64,000 nucleotides of DNA from Fibrobacteria bacterium (GCA_020633825.1 JACKCV010000003.1:496001-560000), one strand, 5' to 3'; positions 27,328-36,006 are shown, counted from the first letter of the stretch. Notes: generated by a model not told the origin, from the letters alone. Numbers and translations are program-made.

Positions 27328-27980
27328 ATACCCTGTCCCGCATCGTCGAACTCTCCCTGGCGGAGCTGATCTGCGGCTTCGTACGCGCACTCACCAGTGT
27401 TCGCGCCACCTGGATCGTGCCCCCCCGGCCCCGCGGAGCGAGGGTCTACTTCGCCAACCATGCCAGCCATGCCGACTTCACCCTGATCTGGGCCTCCCTT
27501 CCGCTGGCGATCCGCTCGAAGGTCCGGCCCGTCGCGGCACGGGACTATTGGGAGTCCGGAATCCTGCGTCCCTACCTGGCCCGGAAGGTCTTCCGCGCGG
27601 TGCTCATCGACCGCGGTCGCCTCCAGCGGGATCACAATCCCGTCGAGGCCATGGCCGCGGTCCTGGAGGCGGGCGAGCCTCTCATCGTCTTCCCCGAGGG
27701 GACGCGCAACACCCAGGACGACCTGCAGCCCTTCAAGAGCGGACTGTTCCACCTCGCGGAGCGGTGCCCCACCGTCGAGTTCGTTCCAGTCTGGATCGAA
27801 AACATGGCCCGGGTGATGCCCAAGGGAAGCTTCGTCCCCATTCCCCTCCTCTGCTCCGTCACCTACGGCCCGCCCATCGCCTTCGACGGTTCCAGCAAAC
27901 AGGATTTCCTGGAGAAGGCGCGCGCCGCCCTCCTCGCCCTCAAGCCCGACGACGAATCCCGGGAAGGAAACCGGAAATGA
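27324..27980 (+). CDS. 1-acylglycerol-3-phosphate acyltransferase-like (PlsC)
   Basis: A 218-residue acyltransferase. The active-site motif NHASHAD (H-x4-D) and the substrate-binding motif FPEGTR are intact and correctly spaced. PlsC-type enzymes acylate lysophosphatidic acid or other lysolipids. The ATG overlaps the previous stop by four bases. It has a single N-terminal hydrophobic segment. In this operon it could supply phosphatidic acid, or re-acylate a lysolipid made by the hydrolase. A second housekeeping plsC is presumably elsewhere. Confidence 0.92.
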   Translation: MNTLSRIVELSLAELICGFVRALTSVRATWIVPPRPRGARVYFANHASHADFTLIWASLPLAIRSKVRPVAARDYWESGILRPYLARKVFRAVLIDRGRLQRDHNPVEAMAAVLEAGEPLIVFPEGTRNTQDDLQPFKSGLFHLAERCPTVEFVPVWIENMARVMPKGSFVPIPLLCSVTYGPPIAFDGSSKQDFLEKARAALLALKPDDESREGNRK

Positions 27981-28906
27981 TCCCCCAAGTCCTGCCCCTG
28001 TTCACGGGGATCTTCGGAGTCCTTCTCCTGGCCAGTCTCATCGGGGCCTCCTTGCGCTGGAAACTCGGCCCGGGAAATTCCGTGGTGGGGAACCTCAACG
28101 CGCGCATCATCGCCTGGTGGTGGATGGTGGGTCTCCTGCTGGGGGCCTTTTCGTTGGGGAAGGCGGGACTGGTGCTCCTGTTCCTTTTCGTCTCCTTCCA
28201 GGGATTGCGCGAATTCCTGTCCCTCACCTACACCCGTCGCGGCGACCACCGCGCCTTGGTGGGACTGTTCTTCATCCTCCTGCCCCTGCAGTATTGGCTG
28301 GTGTATTCGAACTGGTACGGCCTCTTCTCCATCCTCATCCCCGTCTACGGCTTCCTTCTCCTGCCCACGGTCTCGGTCCTGAGCCAGGACAGCACCCGAT
28401 TCCTGGAGCGCACCTCGAAGGTGCAATGGGGAGCCATGCTGGCCATCTATTGCTTGTCGCACGTTCCCGCGCTGCTGAACCTCCGTATTCCCGGACACGA
28501 AGAGGCAGGCCCCCTCCTGGTGGTCTTCCTGATGCTCGTGGTCCAGGGCAGCGACGTCCTGCAATACGTCTGGGGGAAGCTGTTTGGACGGCACCGGGTC
28601 TCCCCCGAGATTTCGCCTTCCAAGACCTGGGAAGGATTGATCGGCGGGGTCCTCTCCTCCAGCGCCCTGGGCGCAGCCTTGCACGGATTCACCCCTTTCC
28701 TGTGGTGGCAAGCCGGTCTCATCGCCTTGATCATCAACCTCATGGGATTCTTCGGGGGACTGGTGTTGTCGGCGATCAAGCGCGACCGCGGCGTGAAGGA
28801 TTGGGGGGACCTCATCGAGGGCCACGGGGGCATGCTGGATCGCGTCGATTCCCTCAGCTTCGCCGCTCCCATCTTCTTCCATGTCATCCGTTTCTGGTGG
28901 ACCTGA
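27977..28906 (+). CDS. Phosphatidate cytidylyltransferase-like (CdsA)
   Basis: A 309-residue protein with about eight membrane helices. The CdsA signature is at the C-terminal side: SPSKTWEGLIGG, then KRDRGVKDWGDLIEGHGGMLDRVDSL. It should convert phosphatidic acid and CTP to CDP-diacylglycerol, the substrate of the operon's first enzyme. ATGA overlap with the acyltransferase. It is the last gene of the operon. Slightly longer than typical CdsA. Whether it is the only CdsA in the genome cannot be told. Confidence 0.93.
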   Translation: MIPQVLPLFTGIFGVLLLASLIGASLRWKLGPGNSVVGNLNARIIAWWWMVGLLLGAFSLGKAGLVLLFLFVSFQGLREFLSLTYTRRGDHRALVGLFFILLPLQYWLVYSNWYGLFSILIPVYGFLLLPTVSVLSQDSTRFLERTSKVQWGAMLAIYCLSHVPALLNLRIPGHEEAGPLLVVFLMLVVQGSDVLQYVWGKLFGRHRVSPEISPSKTWEGLIGGVLSSSALGAALHGFTPFLWWQAGLIALIINLMGFFGGLVLSAIKRDRGVKDWGDLIEGHGGMLDRVDSLSFAAPIFFHVIRFWWT

Positions 28907-29236
28907 GAGGAGATTTCCCCGGCGGGTCCATTCCCCCATTCCAGGAGCCCCTCCCCCGACCTTCGTCCCGGCCGCGGCGTGGACAGGCCGGCTCCCCTCG
29001 CCTGGAACGCTCCGTCCGCGACCTTGGTCCGAGAGCGCACACCCTCCGTCGCCGAGATTGTCCTCCCCCTATGCCTCCCGTGCGGAAGGCGGGCTCTGGC
29101 GACCACCTCGGGAGGGGCGACCCCAGGAATATCGTTTTTCATGCCGTATTTATCGCTTTTCAATAATTTCTGATTGACTTTCAGGATTTCGCCGCATATC
29201 CTTATGGAAGCACCTTCAGTCCCAGGAAATCCAACC
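28907..29236. other. Intergenic region upstream of the DUF2975 gene
   Basis: This 330-base stretch holds no gene. Its left part is GC-rich and featureless. The right part (about 29130-29210) is AT-rich and contains the promoter listed separately. Confidence 0.6.
29174..29202 (+). promoter_or_regulatory. Sigma-70-type promoter for DUF2975/XRE
   Basis: TTGACT (29174-29179) and TATCCT (29197-29202) are separated by 17 bases in an AT-rich stretch. The implied transcription start near 29209 lies upstream of the ATG at 29237 but downstream of an alternative start at 29204, which helps choose the shorter protein. Confidence 0.65.
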
Positions 29237-29740
29237 ATGCGGTATTTCGGAGAATCTTCGGTTTCCATGTACGCCCATCGCATCCTCCCGGTGTTGTGGT
29301 GGCTCATCCTGGTCACGGCCCTGTTCGGCTCCCTGCTCCTGGGGGTGGCCATTTTCAGTCTCGACCTGGGCGACCCCATCACCCACGGGGTGGTGCAGGA
29401 ATGCGCCAAGTCCGCGATGCAGACCGACCCGGAATGGGTGGAATTCACGAGCCAACCCCTCGGAGTACGGCTGATCGTCTTCCCCTATCTGGCCTTGATC
29501 ACCACCCTGCTGCTCCTGGTCCTGGGCAAGTCCCGCCATCTGTTCGGCAATTTCCGACGCAACATGGTCTTCCACCCGGAGAACACCGCGACCCTCACCA
29601 CCATCAGCCGCCTCCTCATCGGGTTCGCCTTGCTGACGGCCAATTTCACCACGCTCCTGGTGAGCCTGATCCTCCTTCTGGTCTGCGAAATCCTGCGCAA
29701 CGGCATCGTTCTGCAGGAAGAACACGACCTCACCGTATGA
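29237..29740 (+). CDS. DUF2975 membrane protein
   Basis: A 167-residue protein with four predicted helices, matching DUF2975 (YoaS-like) in length and in its C-terminal LLIGFALLTANFTTLL region. The start at 29237 has AGGA upstream and fits the promoter at 29174-29202. It overlaps the following XRE gene by four bases (ATGA). DUF2975 plus small XRE regulator is a recurrent bacterial pair of unknown function, likely a membrane-linked sensor and regulator. Confidence 0.85.
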   Translation: MRYFGESSVSMYAHRILPVLWWLILVTALFGSLLLGVAIFSLDLGDPITHGVVQECAKSAMQTDPEWVEFTSQPLGVRLIVFPYLALITTLLLLVLGKSRHLFGNFRRNMVFHPENTATLTTISRLLIGFALLTANFTTLLVSLILLLVCEILRNGIVLQEEHDLTV

Positions 29741-29958
29741 GCATCATCTTCCGCCTGGATCGCATGATGGCCGATCGCAAGATGCCCCTCAACGAATTGG
29801 CCCGGCGCATCGGCATCACCGACGCCAACCTTTCCATCCTCAAGACCGGCAAGGCGAAGGCCGTGCGGCTTTCCACCCTCGACGCCATCTGCCGCGAGCT
29901 CGATTGCCAACCCGGCGACCTCTTCGAGCACGTTCCCGGTCCCCAGGACCCCGACTAA
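29737..29958 (+). CDS. Small XRE/Cro-type HTH regulator
   Basis: A 73-residue DNA-binding protein made of one helix-turn-helix: RLDRMMADRKMPLNELARRIG, then ITDANLSILKTGKAKAVRL and LDAICRELDCQPGDLFEH. This is the YozG-like subtype usually found directly after DUF2975 genes, as here (ATGA overlap). It probably autoregulates the pair. Family call firm; targets unknown. Confidence 0.92.
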   Translation: MSIIFRLDRMMADRKMPLNELARRIGITDANLSILKTGKAKAVRLSTLDAICRELDCQPGDLFEHVPGPQDPD

Positions 29959-30073
29959 CTCCCACCTTCCGCCCCTCCGCGAATCCCATCGAGTCCATCG
30001 CGCTGCCCGTCGCCCGGGCGCGCACGCATCCCGCCTGCCCACCCACCATTCCACCTTTTCGCAAGGACGTCCC

Positions 30074-30727
30074 ATGGAACTCCGACACGCCGGAGGCTTG
30101 TCCGCCCTGCTGCTGGCGACCCTTCTCCTGTGCGGCCTCACCACCCATTTCCTCTGGCTCGACACCAGCGCCCTCCCCGACGAGATGGCGCGATTGTCCT
30201 TCCACGTGCAACACCACGGGGCCTTCCGGACCTTCGCCCTGGCCCTGTATGTCGTCTACGGGATCCTCCAGGCGATCCTTTCCCTGGCCTTGTGGCGCCA
30301 CCTCGGCCTCCATGCCCCCGACCGATCCCTGGTCGCCACCTCCTTCGGCCTGATGTGGTCCATCCTGCTCGTGGGTAGCGGGCTGGTCTTCATGGTGGGA
30401 TTGGATGCGGTCGCCCGCCTGGCAACCACCGATCCCCAAGCCGCCCTTCCCCTCCTGCGCACCGTCGAAGTCGTGCACGAAGGCCTGGGATGCTCGCTGG
30501 AGATCCCCGGGGGCCTCTGGTTCTCCCTCACGGGATGGACGTTCCTGGCCTCCCCACGTCCTCCGAGGATCCTCGCCTGGAGCGCGGTGGCCATCGGTGT
30601 CGCGGGAGTCCTGTCGGCGTTCCCACCCCTCTACGTCCCGGCGGTCGGCGCGTTCGCCCTGGGAAGCATCCCGGTCCTCGCGAGGACAGGTTTTGTCCTG
30701 CTCGGAAGGGGCTCCGCGAGCTCCTGA
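30074..30727 (+). CDS. Uncharacterised polytopic membrane protein
   Basis: A 217-residue protein with about six hydrophobic segments. It has a weak resemblance to DUF4386-type proteins, which I would not insist on. AAGGAC lies five bases before the ATG. There is a 115-base gap from the XRE gene and 204 bases to the next gene, so it may or may not share their transcript. No catalytic motifs seen. Confidence 0.7.
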   Translation: MELRHAGGLSALLLATLLLCGLTTHFLWLDTSALPDEMARLSFHVQHHGAFRTFALALYVVYGILQAILSLALWRHLGLHAPDRSLVATSFGLMWSILLVGSGLVFMVGLDAVARLATTDPQAALPLLRTVEVVHEGLGCSLEIPGGLWFSLTGWTFLASPRPPRILAWSAVAIGVAGVLSAFPPLYVPAVGAFALGSIPVLARTGFVLLGRGSASS

Positions 30728-30931
30728 TCCTCCCCTGGACGAAGAGGCGGATCCCGATCCGCCCGCGGACGATCGGACAAGTCCTGCATCTTCCGCATCC
30801 CCTCCCGCACCGAACCTCCGCGCCTGGCTTCGTTCCCGGCTCCACGGACCTGCCTTGGCCGGTACGCACCCGGCGCTCCTCCCCTCTCCCTCGAAAACCT
30901 CCAAACTCCTCCCGAAAGGCCCCTTCTCCCC

Positions 30932-32131
30932 ATGAACGCTCCAACCCCTCACAAAGGCAACGAACTTTCCTTCTGGTGGATCTTCCTGGCGATCAACTAC
31001 GCCTTCTGCGACATCCTGTCCCTCATGGAACCCGCCACCCTGCGTGCTCTCCTCCAAGGGGGCATCGGGAACCTGCGGATCGACCAGACCTTCCTCCTGT
31101 GGTCGGGGGTGATGATGGAGATCCCCTTCGCAATGATCCTCCTCTCCCGGACCCTGCCGGAGAAGGTCACTCCCTGCGCCAACATCCTCGCTTCCCTGGC
31201 GATGATCGCGGTCCAGGTCGGCAGCTTCTTCATGGGCGACCCCCCGACCCTGCACTACCTGTTCTTCAGCGGCATCGAGATCCTCGCCCTCCTGGCCATC
31301 TTCGCCCAGGCGCTGCGGTGGAGGATCTGCCTCGATCGAGGAGCCTGCGCGGAGGGGAAGCAGTCCCCCGCGGGGAACTTTTCCGCGATGCACGGCCTGG
31401 TGGCCGCCGTCCTGGTCTCCCTTCCCGCCACGCCCTACGCACAGACCACCCCCTCGGATTCCGCGGCCTCCCCGGTCCCTTCCCCGATGCGGTCGGTTCC
31501 CTCCGAGACTCCGGATCCGACCCACCTCGATTCGATCGCCGCGATCCGGAATCCGTCCATCCCTTCCGGCACCACCCCGGACGGCGCCCCTTCCCCGGAG
31601 GTGTCGGCCCCGAGTTCGAACGCCGGGACCACCGCCTCCTCCATCGCGGGAACGAAGGACTCCTCCTCCCCCCGCGCGTGCCATCGCAAGGAAGCTTCCT
31701 GCGGCGGCACCGGATTCCTCGCCATGCCCACGTCCCTGTACGAGACGCACTCCGCCATCGGACTCGGCTTGGGCTGGCAGAACGACTCCTGGATGACCCG
31801 CATCCAAGCCGACTTCCTGGGCGATTTCCAGCGGGACGAATACCATTGGTCCTCCCTCTTCTCCCTGGGGGTGTTCTGGATCCACGGCGACCCGGGGCTC
31901 GTCAGCGTGTACGAAGGAATCGTCGTGGGCGACCAGATCGGGCTGCACAAGAGCTTCTCCGGACACGTCGGATTCCTCACCGCCCTCGTCGGGGTGAGAT
32001 TCCGGCCCTCGGGAACCTCCACATCGGCGTATTTCGAGGCCGGATCGGGAGCCGCCTTCGACCCCGAGGAAGGCGCCTACGCCGGAGGTACCGTGCTCAC
32101 CGGAGGGGTGCGCAGCGATTTCGGGCTGTGA
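30932..32131 (+). CDS. DUF6326 membrane domain fused to an exported beta-rich domain
   Basis: A 399-residue open frame with an odd layout. Residues 1-135 are a DUF6326-type four-helix membrane domain (FWWIFLAINYAFCDILSLM, then MEIPFAMILLSR). Residues 153-172 then look like a second, complete signal peptide starting at Met153 (ATG 31390) and ending YAQT. A Ser/Thr/Pro-rich linker (about 173-250) leads to a beta-rich region (265-399) like a small outer-membrane barrel, ending in FGL. Either one protein spans the inner membrane with a large exported tail, or two genes have fused in frame. I see no ribosome site close to ATG 31390. Confidence 0.7.
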   Translation: MNAPTPHKGNELSFWWIFLAINYAFCDILSLMEPATLRALLQGGIGNLRIDQTFLLWSGVMMEIPFAMILLSRTLPEKVTPCANILASLAMIAVQVGSFFMGDPPTLHYLFFSGIEILALLAIFAQALRWRICLDRGACAEGKQSPAGNFSAMHGLVAAVLVSLPATPYAQTTPSDSAASPVPSPMRSVPSETPDPTHLDSIAAIRNPSIPSGTTPDGAPSPEVSAPSSNAGTTASSIAGTKDSSSPRACHRKEASCGGTGFLAMPTSLYETHSAIGLGLGWQNDSWMTRIQADFLGDFQRDEYHWSSLFSLGVFWIHGDPGLVSVYEGIVVGDQIGLHKSFSGHVGFLTALVGVRFRPSGTSTSAYFEAGSGAAFDPEEGAYAGGTVLTGGVRSDFGL

Positions 32132-32186
32132 TCCTCGAGCGAGTTCACCGCATCCCGCCCTTCCCCGAAGGACCGGGGTCCTGCGA

Positions 32187-33941
32187 TCAACGGGGCGATG
32201 GCGCGGAGGAGGGCGTCCCGGGCCCGGAGGACAGGATCCGGGATACCAGATCCTCCTTTTCCTCCGCTGGGGTGTCGGACACCCAACCCGCCTCGATGTA
32301 CGAGGGCGTGGACGTTTTCCGGCGGGTCTCGACGCCGTGCCTTCCCCGTGTGATGCACTCGGCTTCCTTCACCAATCGCTCCCAATTCCATTCCCATTCG
32401 TCGTCCAATTCGGGATCCACGAAGCGGCAGGTACGGAGATGGTGTGTGGAGGGGTCCTTCGCTTCCCGTTCGACCACCTCGTCTCCCTGGAAGTGTTCGG
32501 TGCGCACGACAGCGGTCCTGTCGAGGTAGGTGAACGCGCTCCGGACGGACTTCAACGCCAACCGGGTGGAATTCGCCTCGAATCCCAATTCGATTCCTTT
32601 GAAGGAACTGTATCCATTGCGGTACACCCCACCCTCGACTCGAAGGAGAATGCCGCCATTCTTTCCCGCAACAACCGCTCGCAGGGAGTAGTTGGGCATG
32701 ATCCTCCCGAAGTCGAATCCACCGTCGTAGGTCCAGATGTCCGAGCGACGCCCGTTGTCGTAGAGGGCCCACCAGGTGGTGGCGGATTTCGAGGTGAAGG
32801 TCCGGTAGGTGACTTGCCGCAAAACCAGGTCGTGGCCAGGGACCAGCGGAGGGAATCGGAAGTCCTTGCTGTTGAAATCGTCTGGTTCCCAATGCTCGCC
32901 GGCAAACCAAGGACGCTTCACCTTAGTCGCGGAATCGAAGGTACGTGGCAGGTACTGGAGCGCCGTGAATTCCACAGTCCCCTCCCTTCCGGCGGCCAGT
33001 TCCCGCGCCGTCACATGACGGAACAGGACCCGCTCCAGCCCCTCCAGCCGCAGACCGGAGTCCCCGACACCTTCCGGAGGGATGTATTTCGAGATATCGA
33101 CGTAGGAAATCGAGGTGTCGATCGATCCATGACCCAGCCCTCGCAGCCGTTCATGGTGCAATCGACCGCTCCTCCGGGTGGAAACCTCGAGCTGCACCGC
33201 AGGCGGAGCCTGCGCCGTATCGAGGGCCGCGAGAATGTCCCGGAGCCTGGAAACCGGGATCCGATCCCCCAGGCAGACCACCTGCAACCAAGGGGAAACT
33301 CCCGGTGTGGCGACAGCCCCCACCGCGGACCGGATCCGATCGGAAAGATCCGGGGCATCGGCGCTCCGACAGACCAGCAGACTTTCGTCGAAGGGCCCCT
33401 CCAGGAAGAGAGATGTGGTGTCTCCTTCCAGGAGGATCGAGCGCAAGCGCCCGGAATCTTCCGGGGAACGGCGGCTCACGAGGACGTGGGAGCGAGAATT
33501 CCCGACATCGAGGAGAAGGCTTCCGTTCCCGGTCGTGTCCCCCCGATCCAGGCCTCTGACCACCCCTTCCAGGAAGATCATCGGAGCGGACTCCGTCGCG
33601 TGCACCCGAAAAGGTTTCGCGATCCGTCCCGAGGAATCCCTTTCCCGTGCCACGATGTCCTCTCCGAGATCGAACAGTCGGCATGGTTCGCCACAGCCGA
33701 ATCCCGGGAGGGAGTCCCCCGGACCATCGAAATCGAACGAATCCACGACCTCCCCGTCCACGCAGACCCTTCGGGCATCGATTTCCACCTCGACGTACTC
33801 GCGCGAAGGGGAGGCACGGCAGGAACCCGACTCGCCGTCCCCCCGGGTGCCGGGGAAACGACAGGAAACGACGCTCCCGAGCACCAGCGCCAGAGCGAGG
33901 ATCCTCCCCGCGGCCGGGGGACGCGACCTCGATCGCGGCAC
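32187..33941 (-). CDS. Large lipoprotein of unknown function
   Basis: A lipoprotein of about 584 residues with signal ending VVSC. No recognised domain. The mature part is beta-rich, with many short strands and about seven cysteines in the first half. The open frame extends to an ATG at 34004, but those first 21 codons would be read through the aspS terminator hairpin, so I prefer the GTG at 33941 (GGGG upstream), which directly precedes the signal. It lies downstream of the aspS terminator on the same strand and probably has its own promoter, or depends on read-through. A surface role is likely but not shown. Confidence 0.7.
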   Translation of the reverse strand: MPRSRSRPPAAGRILALALVLGSVVSCRFPGTRGDGESGSCRASPSREYVEVEIDARRVCVDGEVVDSFDFDGPGDSLPGFGCGEPCRLFDLGEDIVARERDSSGRIAKPFRVHATESAPMIFLEGVVRGLDRGDTTGNGSLLLDVGNSRSHVLVSRRSPEDSGRLRSILLEGDTTSLFLEGPFDESLLVCRSADAPDLSDRIRSAVGAVATPGVSPWLQVVCLGDRIPVSRLRDILAALDTAQAPPAVQLEVSTRRSGRLHHERLRGLGHGSIDTSISYVDISKYIPPEGVGDSGLRLEGLERVLFRHVTARELAAGREGTVEFTALQYLPRTFDSATKVKRPWFAGEHWEPDDFNSKDFRFPPLVPGHDLVLRQVTYRTFTSKSATTWWALYDNGRRSDIWTYDGGFDFGRIMPNYSLRAVVAGKNGGILLRVEGGVYRNGYSSFKGIELGFEANSTRLALKSVRSAFTYLDRTAVVRTEHFQGDEVVEREAKDPSTHHLRTCRFVDPELDDEWEWNWERLVKEAECITRGRHGVETRRKTSTPSYIEAGWVSDTPAEEKEDLVSRILSSGPGTPSSAPSPR

Positions 33942-33950
33942 GATCGACCC

Positions 33951-33993
33951 CGAAACGGAAAACGCCCCGAAGGAAGCGATCCCTCGGGGCGTT
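33951..33993 (-). terminator. Rho-independent terminator downstream of aspS
   Basis: Minus-strand stem AACGCCCCGA / TCGGGGCGTT around a 13-base loop, followed by TTCCGTTT. It sits 23 bases past the old aspS stop (34016) but almost 200 bases past the present one (34189), which supports the ancestral end being at 34016. Confidence 0.75.
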
Positions 33994-34063
33994 TCGCGGA
34001 ACATGGCGATCGAACTCAGGCCGGCTGGGCCGGGGCCGCCACGGGCAGGACGGTGCGGATGGA

Positions 34064-34172
34064 CAATTCCCGCAACTGCTCGGCCGCGACCGCCGAAGGC
34101 GCCTGGCACATGAGGTCGGAGGCACTGGCCGTCTTGGGGATTGGCGATGATGTCGCGGATGGTGTCGATCTC
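34064..34172 (-). repeat. Direct repeat copy A: degenerate aspS 3' end
   Basis: About 109 bases nearly identical to 34261-34368. It differs by one substitution (G for A near 34164) and by TTGG in place of AGG, a net one-base insertion that breaks the reading frame. The part beyond the frameshift reads on in the proper AspRS frame to an ELSIRTV-type ending and a stop at 34016-34018, followed by a terminator. It therefore looks like the original gene end. Confidence 0.85.
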
Positions 34173-34260
34173 ATTAATTCAGACCTCACTACAACAGCTT
34201 GTTCGCTGCATCTTGCAACTGCTGGCGAGTTTGGTCTGCCGTTGGCGCGACTTTGATCCC
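34173..34260. other. Lower-GC segment between the two aspS 3' repeats
   Basis: About 87 bases at roughly 51% GC by my count, well below the flanks. Its right side encodes the last 20 residues of the present AspRS and the stop at 34189; the remainder is non-coding. It looks foreign and may be the scar of an integration or recombination event. Confidence 0.65.
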
Positions 34261-36006
34261 CAATTCCCGCAACTGCTCGGCCGCGACCGCCGAAGGCGCC
34301 TGGCACATGAGGTCGGAGGCACTGGCCGTCTTGGGGAAGGCGATGATGTCGCGGATGGTATCGATCTCCAGCAGCAGCATCACCATGCGGTCCAGGCCGA
34401 AGGCGAGTCCGCCGTGGGGAGGCGCGCCGAACTTCAGGGCGTCCAGCAGGAAGCCGAACTTGAGCTGGGCCTCCTCCTCGCCGATGCCCAGGGCGCGGAA
34501 CACGCGCTCCTGCACCTCCGGGGAATGGATACGGATGGATCCGCCGCCCATCTCCACGCCGTTGAGGACCAGGTCGTAGCTCTGGGAGCGCACGTTGCCC
34601 GGATCGGTCTCGATCTTCTCGAGCTCCTCGGCGTAGGGGGCCGTGAAGGGATGGTGCACGCTGTAGTAGCGGGCGGTCTCCTCGTCGTACTCGAACATGG
34701 GCGCCGAGTGCAGCCACAGGAATTCCCACTGCCCCTTCTTCGCGAGCTTGAGGGTCTCGGTGCCCAGCTTGACGCGAAGGGTTCCCAGCACGTTCTCGAC
34801 GTTCTTGCGGCGGTCGGCTCCGAAGAACAGGACGTCTCCATCCTGGGCATCCACCTGGGCCGCCAGGGCAGCGCGCACCTCGGGGGAGATGTTCTTGGCG
34901 GCGGGGCCGTTCCATTCGCCGTTCTGGATCTTGATCCAGGCCAGACCCTTGGCGCCGAGCTTGCGGACGAAATCCGTCAGCTTGTCGAGGTCGTTGCGGG
35001 TGATCTTGTCGGCCGCGCCCTTGGCGTTGATCAGGCGCACCACGCCACCCGAGGTGGCAGGTCCCTGGAACACCACGAAGCCGCAGGTCTTGGCCCATTC
35101 GGTGACGTCCTGGATCTCCAGACCGTAGCGCAGATCGGGCTTGTCGGATCCGTACTTGGCCATGGCGGTGGCGAAGTCCATGTGGGGGATGCGTTCGGGG
35201 AGATCCACCCCGGCGACGTCCTTCCAGACGCGGCGCACGCAGCCTTCGGCGATGTCCATGATGTCCTTCATGGTGATGAAGGACATCTCGACGTCGATCT
35301 GGGTGAATTCGGGCTGGCGATCGGCGCGAAGGTCCTCGTCGCGGAAGCACTTGGCGATCTGCATGTAGCGGTCGTAGCCGGCCACCATCAGGAGCTGCTT
35401 GAACAGCTGCGGGGACTGCGGGAGGGCGTAGAACTCGCCGGGGTGCACGCGGGAAGGCACCAGGTAGTCGCGAGCGCCTTCGGGGGTGGACTTGGTGAGG
35501 ATGGGGGTCTCGATGTCGAGGAACCCGTTCTCGTCGAAGTAGTCGCGCACCACCTTGGTCACGCGGTGGCGCGTGACGATCTGCTTTTGGACGCTGGGGC
35601 GACGCAGGTCGAGGTAGCGGTACTGCAGGCGCAGCTCCTCGTTCACCTTGGCGTGCTCGGACACCTCGAAAGGAGGGGTCTCGGACTTGTTCAGGACGGT
35701 GACGGACTTGGCGAAGACCTCGATCTCGCCGGTGGCCAGCTTGGCGTTGACCATGCCGCCGCGGGAGCGGACCTCGCCCGTGATCTCCACCACCCATTCG
35801 TGGCGGAGCTTGTCGGCCAGCTCGTGGGTGTCCTTGCCGCAGATGTCGGGATCGAAGGTCACCTGGGTGACGCCGAACCGATCGCGCAGATCGATGAAGA
35901 TGAGGTGCTCGCCGTGGTCGCGGTAGTTCTGGACCCAGCCGGAGAGGGTGACGGTGGATCCGACGTGGGAAGCGCGCAGCTCCCCGCAGTTGTGGGTGCG
36001 ATTCAT
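34189..36006 (-). CDS. aspS: Aspartyl-tRNA synthetase
   Basis: Bacterial-type class II AspRS of 605 residues that charges tRNA-Asp. OB-fold anticodon domain at the N-terminus (TVTLSGWVQNYRDHG), motif 2 FRDEDLRADRQPEFTQIDVE, the bacterial GAD insertion in the middle, and motif 3 GGLAFGLDRMVML. The catalytic body is complete. The last 20 residues are unusual: instead of an ELSI-type ending, the frame continues into low-GC sequence (KVAPTADQTRQQLQ). This comes from a duplication of the 3' end described separately. Start is ATG 36006; the ribosome site is weak. The enzyme is expected to remain functional because the changed tail is peripheral. Confidence 0.97.
   Translation of the reverse strand: MNRTHNCGELRASHVGSTVTLSGWVQNYRDHGEHLIFIDLRDRFGVTQVTFDPDICGKDTHELADKLRHEWVVEITGEVRSRGGMVNAKLATGEIEVFAKSVTVLNKSETPPFEVSEHAKVNEELRLQYRYLDLRRPSVQKQIVTRHRVTKVVRDYFDENGFLDIETPILTKSTPEGARDYLVPSRVHPGEFYALPQSPQLFKQLLMVAGYDRYMQIAKCFRDEDLRADRQPEFTQIDVEMSFITMKDIMDIAEGCVRRVWKDVAGVDLPERIPHMDFATAMAKYGSDKPDLRYGLEIQDVTEWAKTCGFVVFQGPATSGGVVRLINAKGAADKITRNDLDKLTDFVRKLGAKGLAWIKIQNGEWNGPAAKNISPEVRAALAAQVDAQDGDVLFFGADRRKNVENVLGTLRVKLGTETLKLAKKGQWEFLWLHSAPMFEYDEETARYYSVHHPFTAPYAEELEKIETDPGNVRSQSYDLVLNGVEMGGGSIRIHSPEVQERVFRALGIGEEEAQLKFGFLLDALKFGAPPHGGLAFGLDRMVMLLLEIDTIRDIIAFPKTASASDLMCQAPSAVAAEQLRELGIKVAPTADQTRQQLQDAANKLL
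34261..34368 (-). repeat. Direct repeat copy B: in-frame aspS 3' end
   Basis: The in-frame partner of copy A, offset by 196-197 bases. It encodes motif 3-proximal sequence through PSAVAAEQLREL of the current AspRS and is then followed by the low-GC segment rather than the native end. Confidence 0.85.

Noticed and set aside
32187..34109. Lipoprotein start at 34109 or 34004
   Set aside because: Both would read through the aspS terminator or duplicated aspS sequence; the GTG at 33941 directly precedes the lipoprotein signal.
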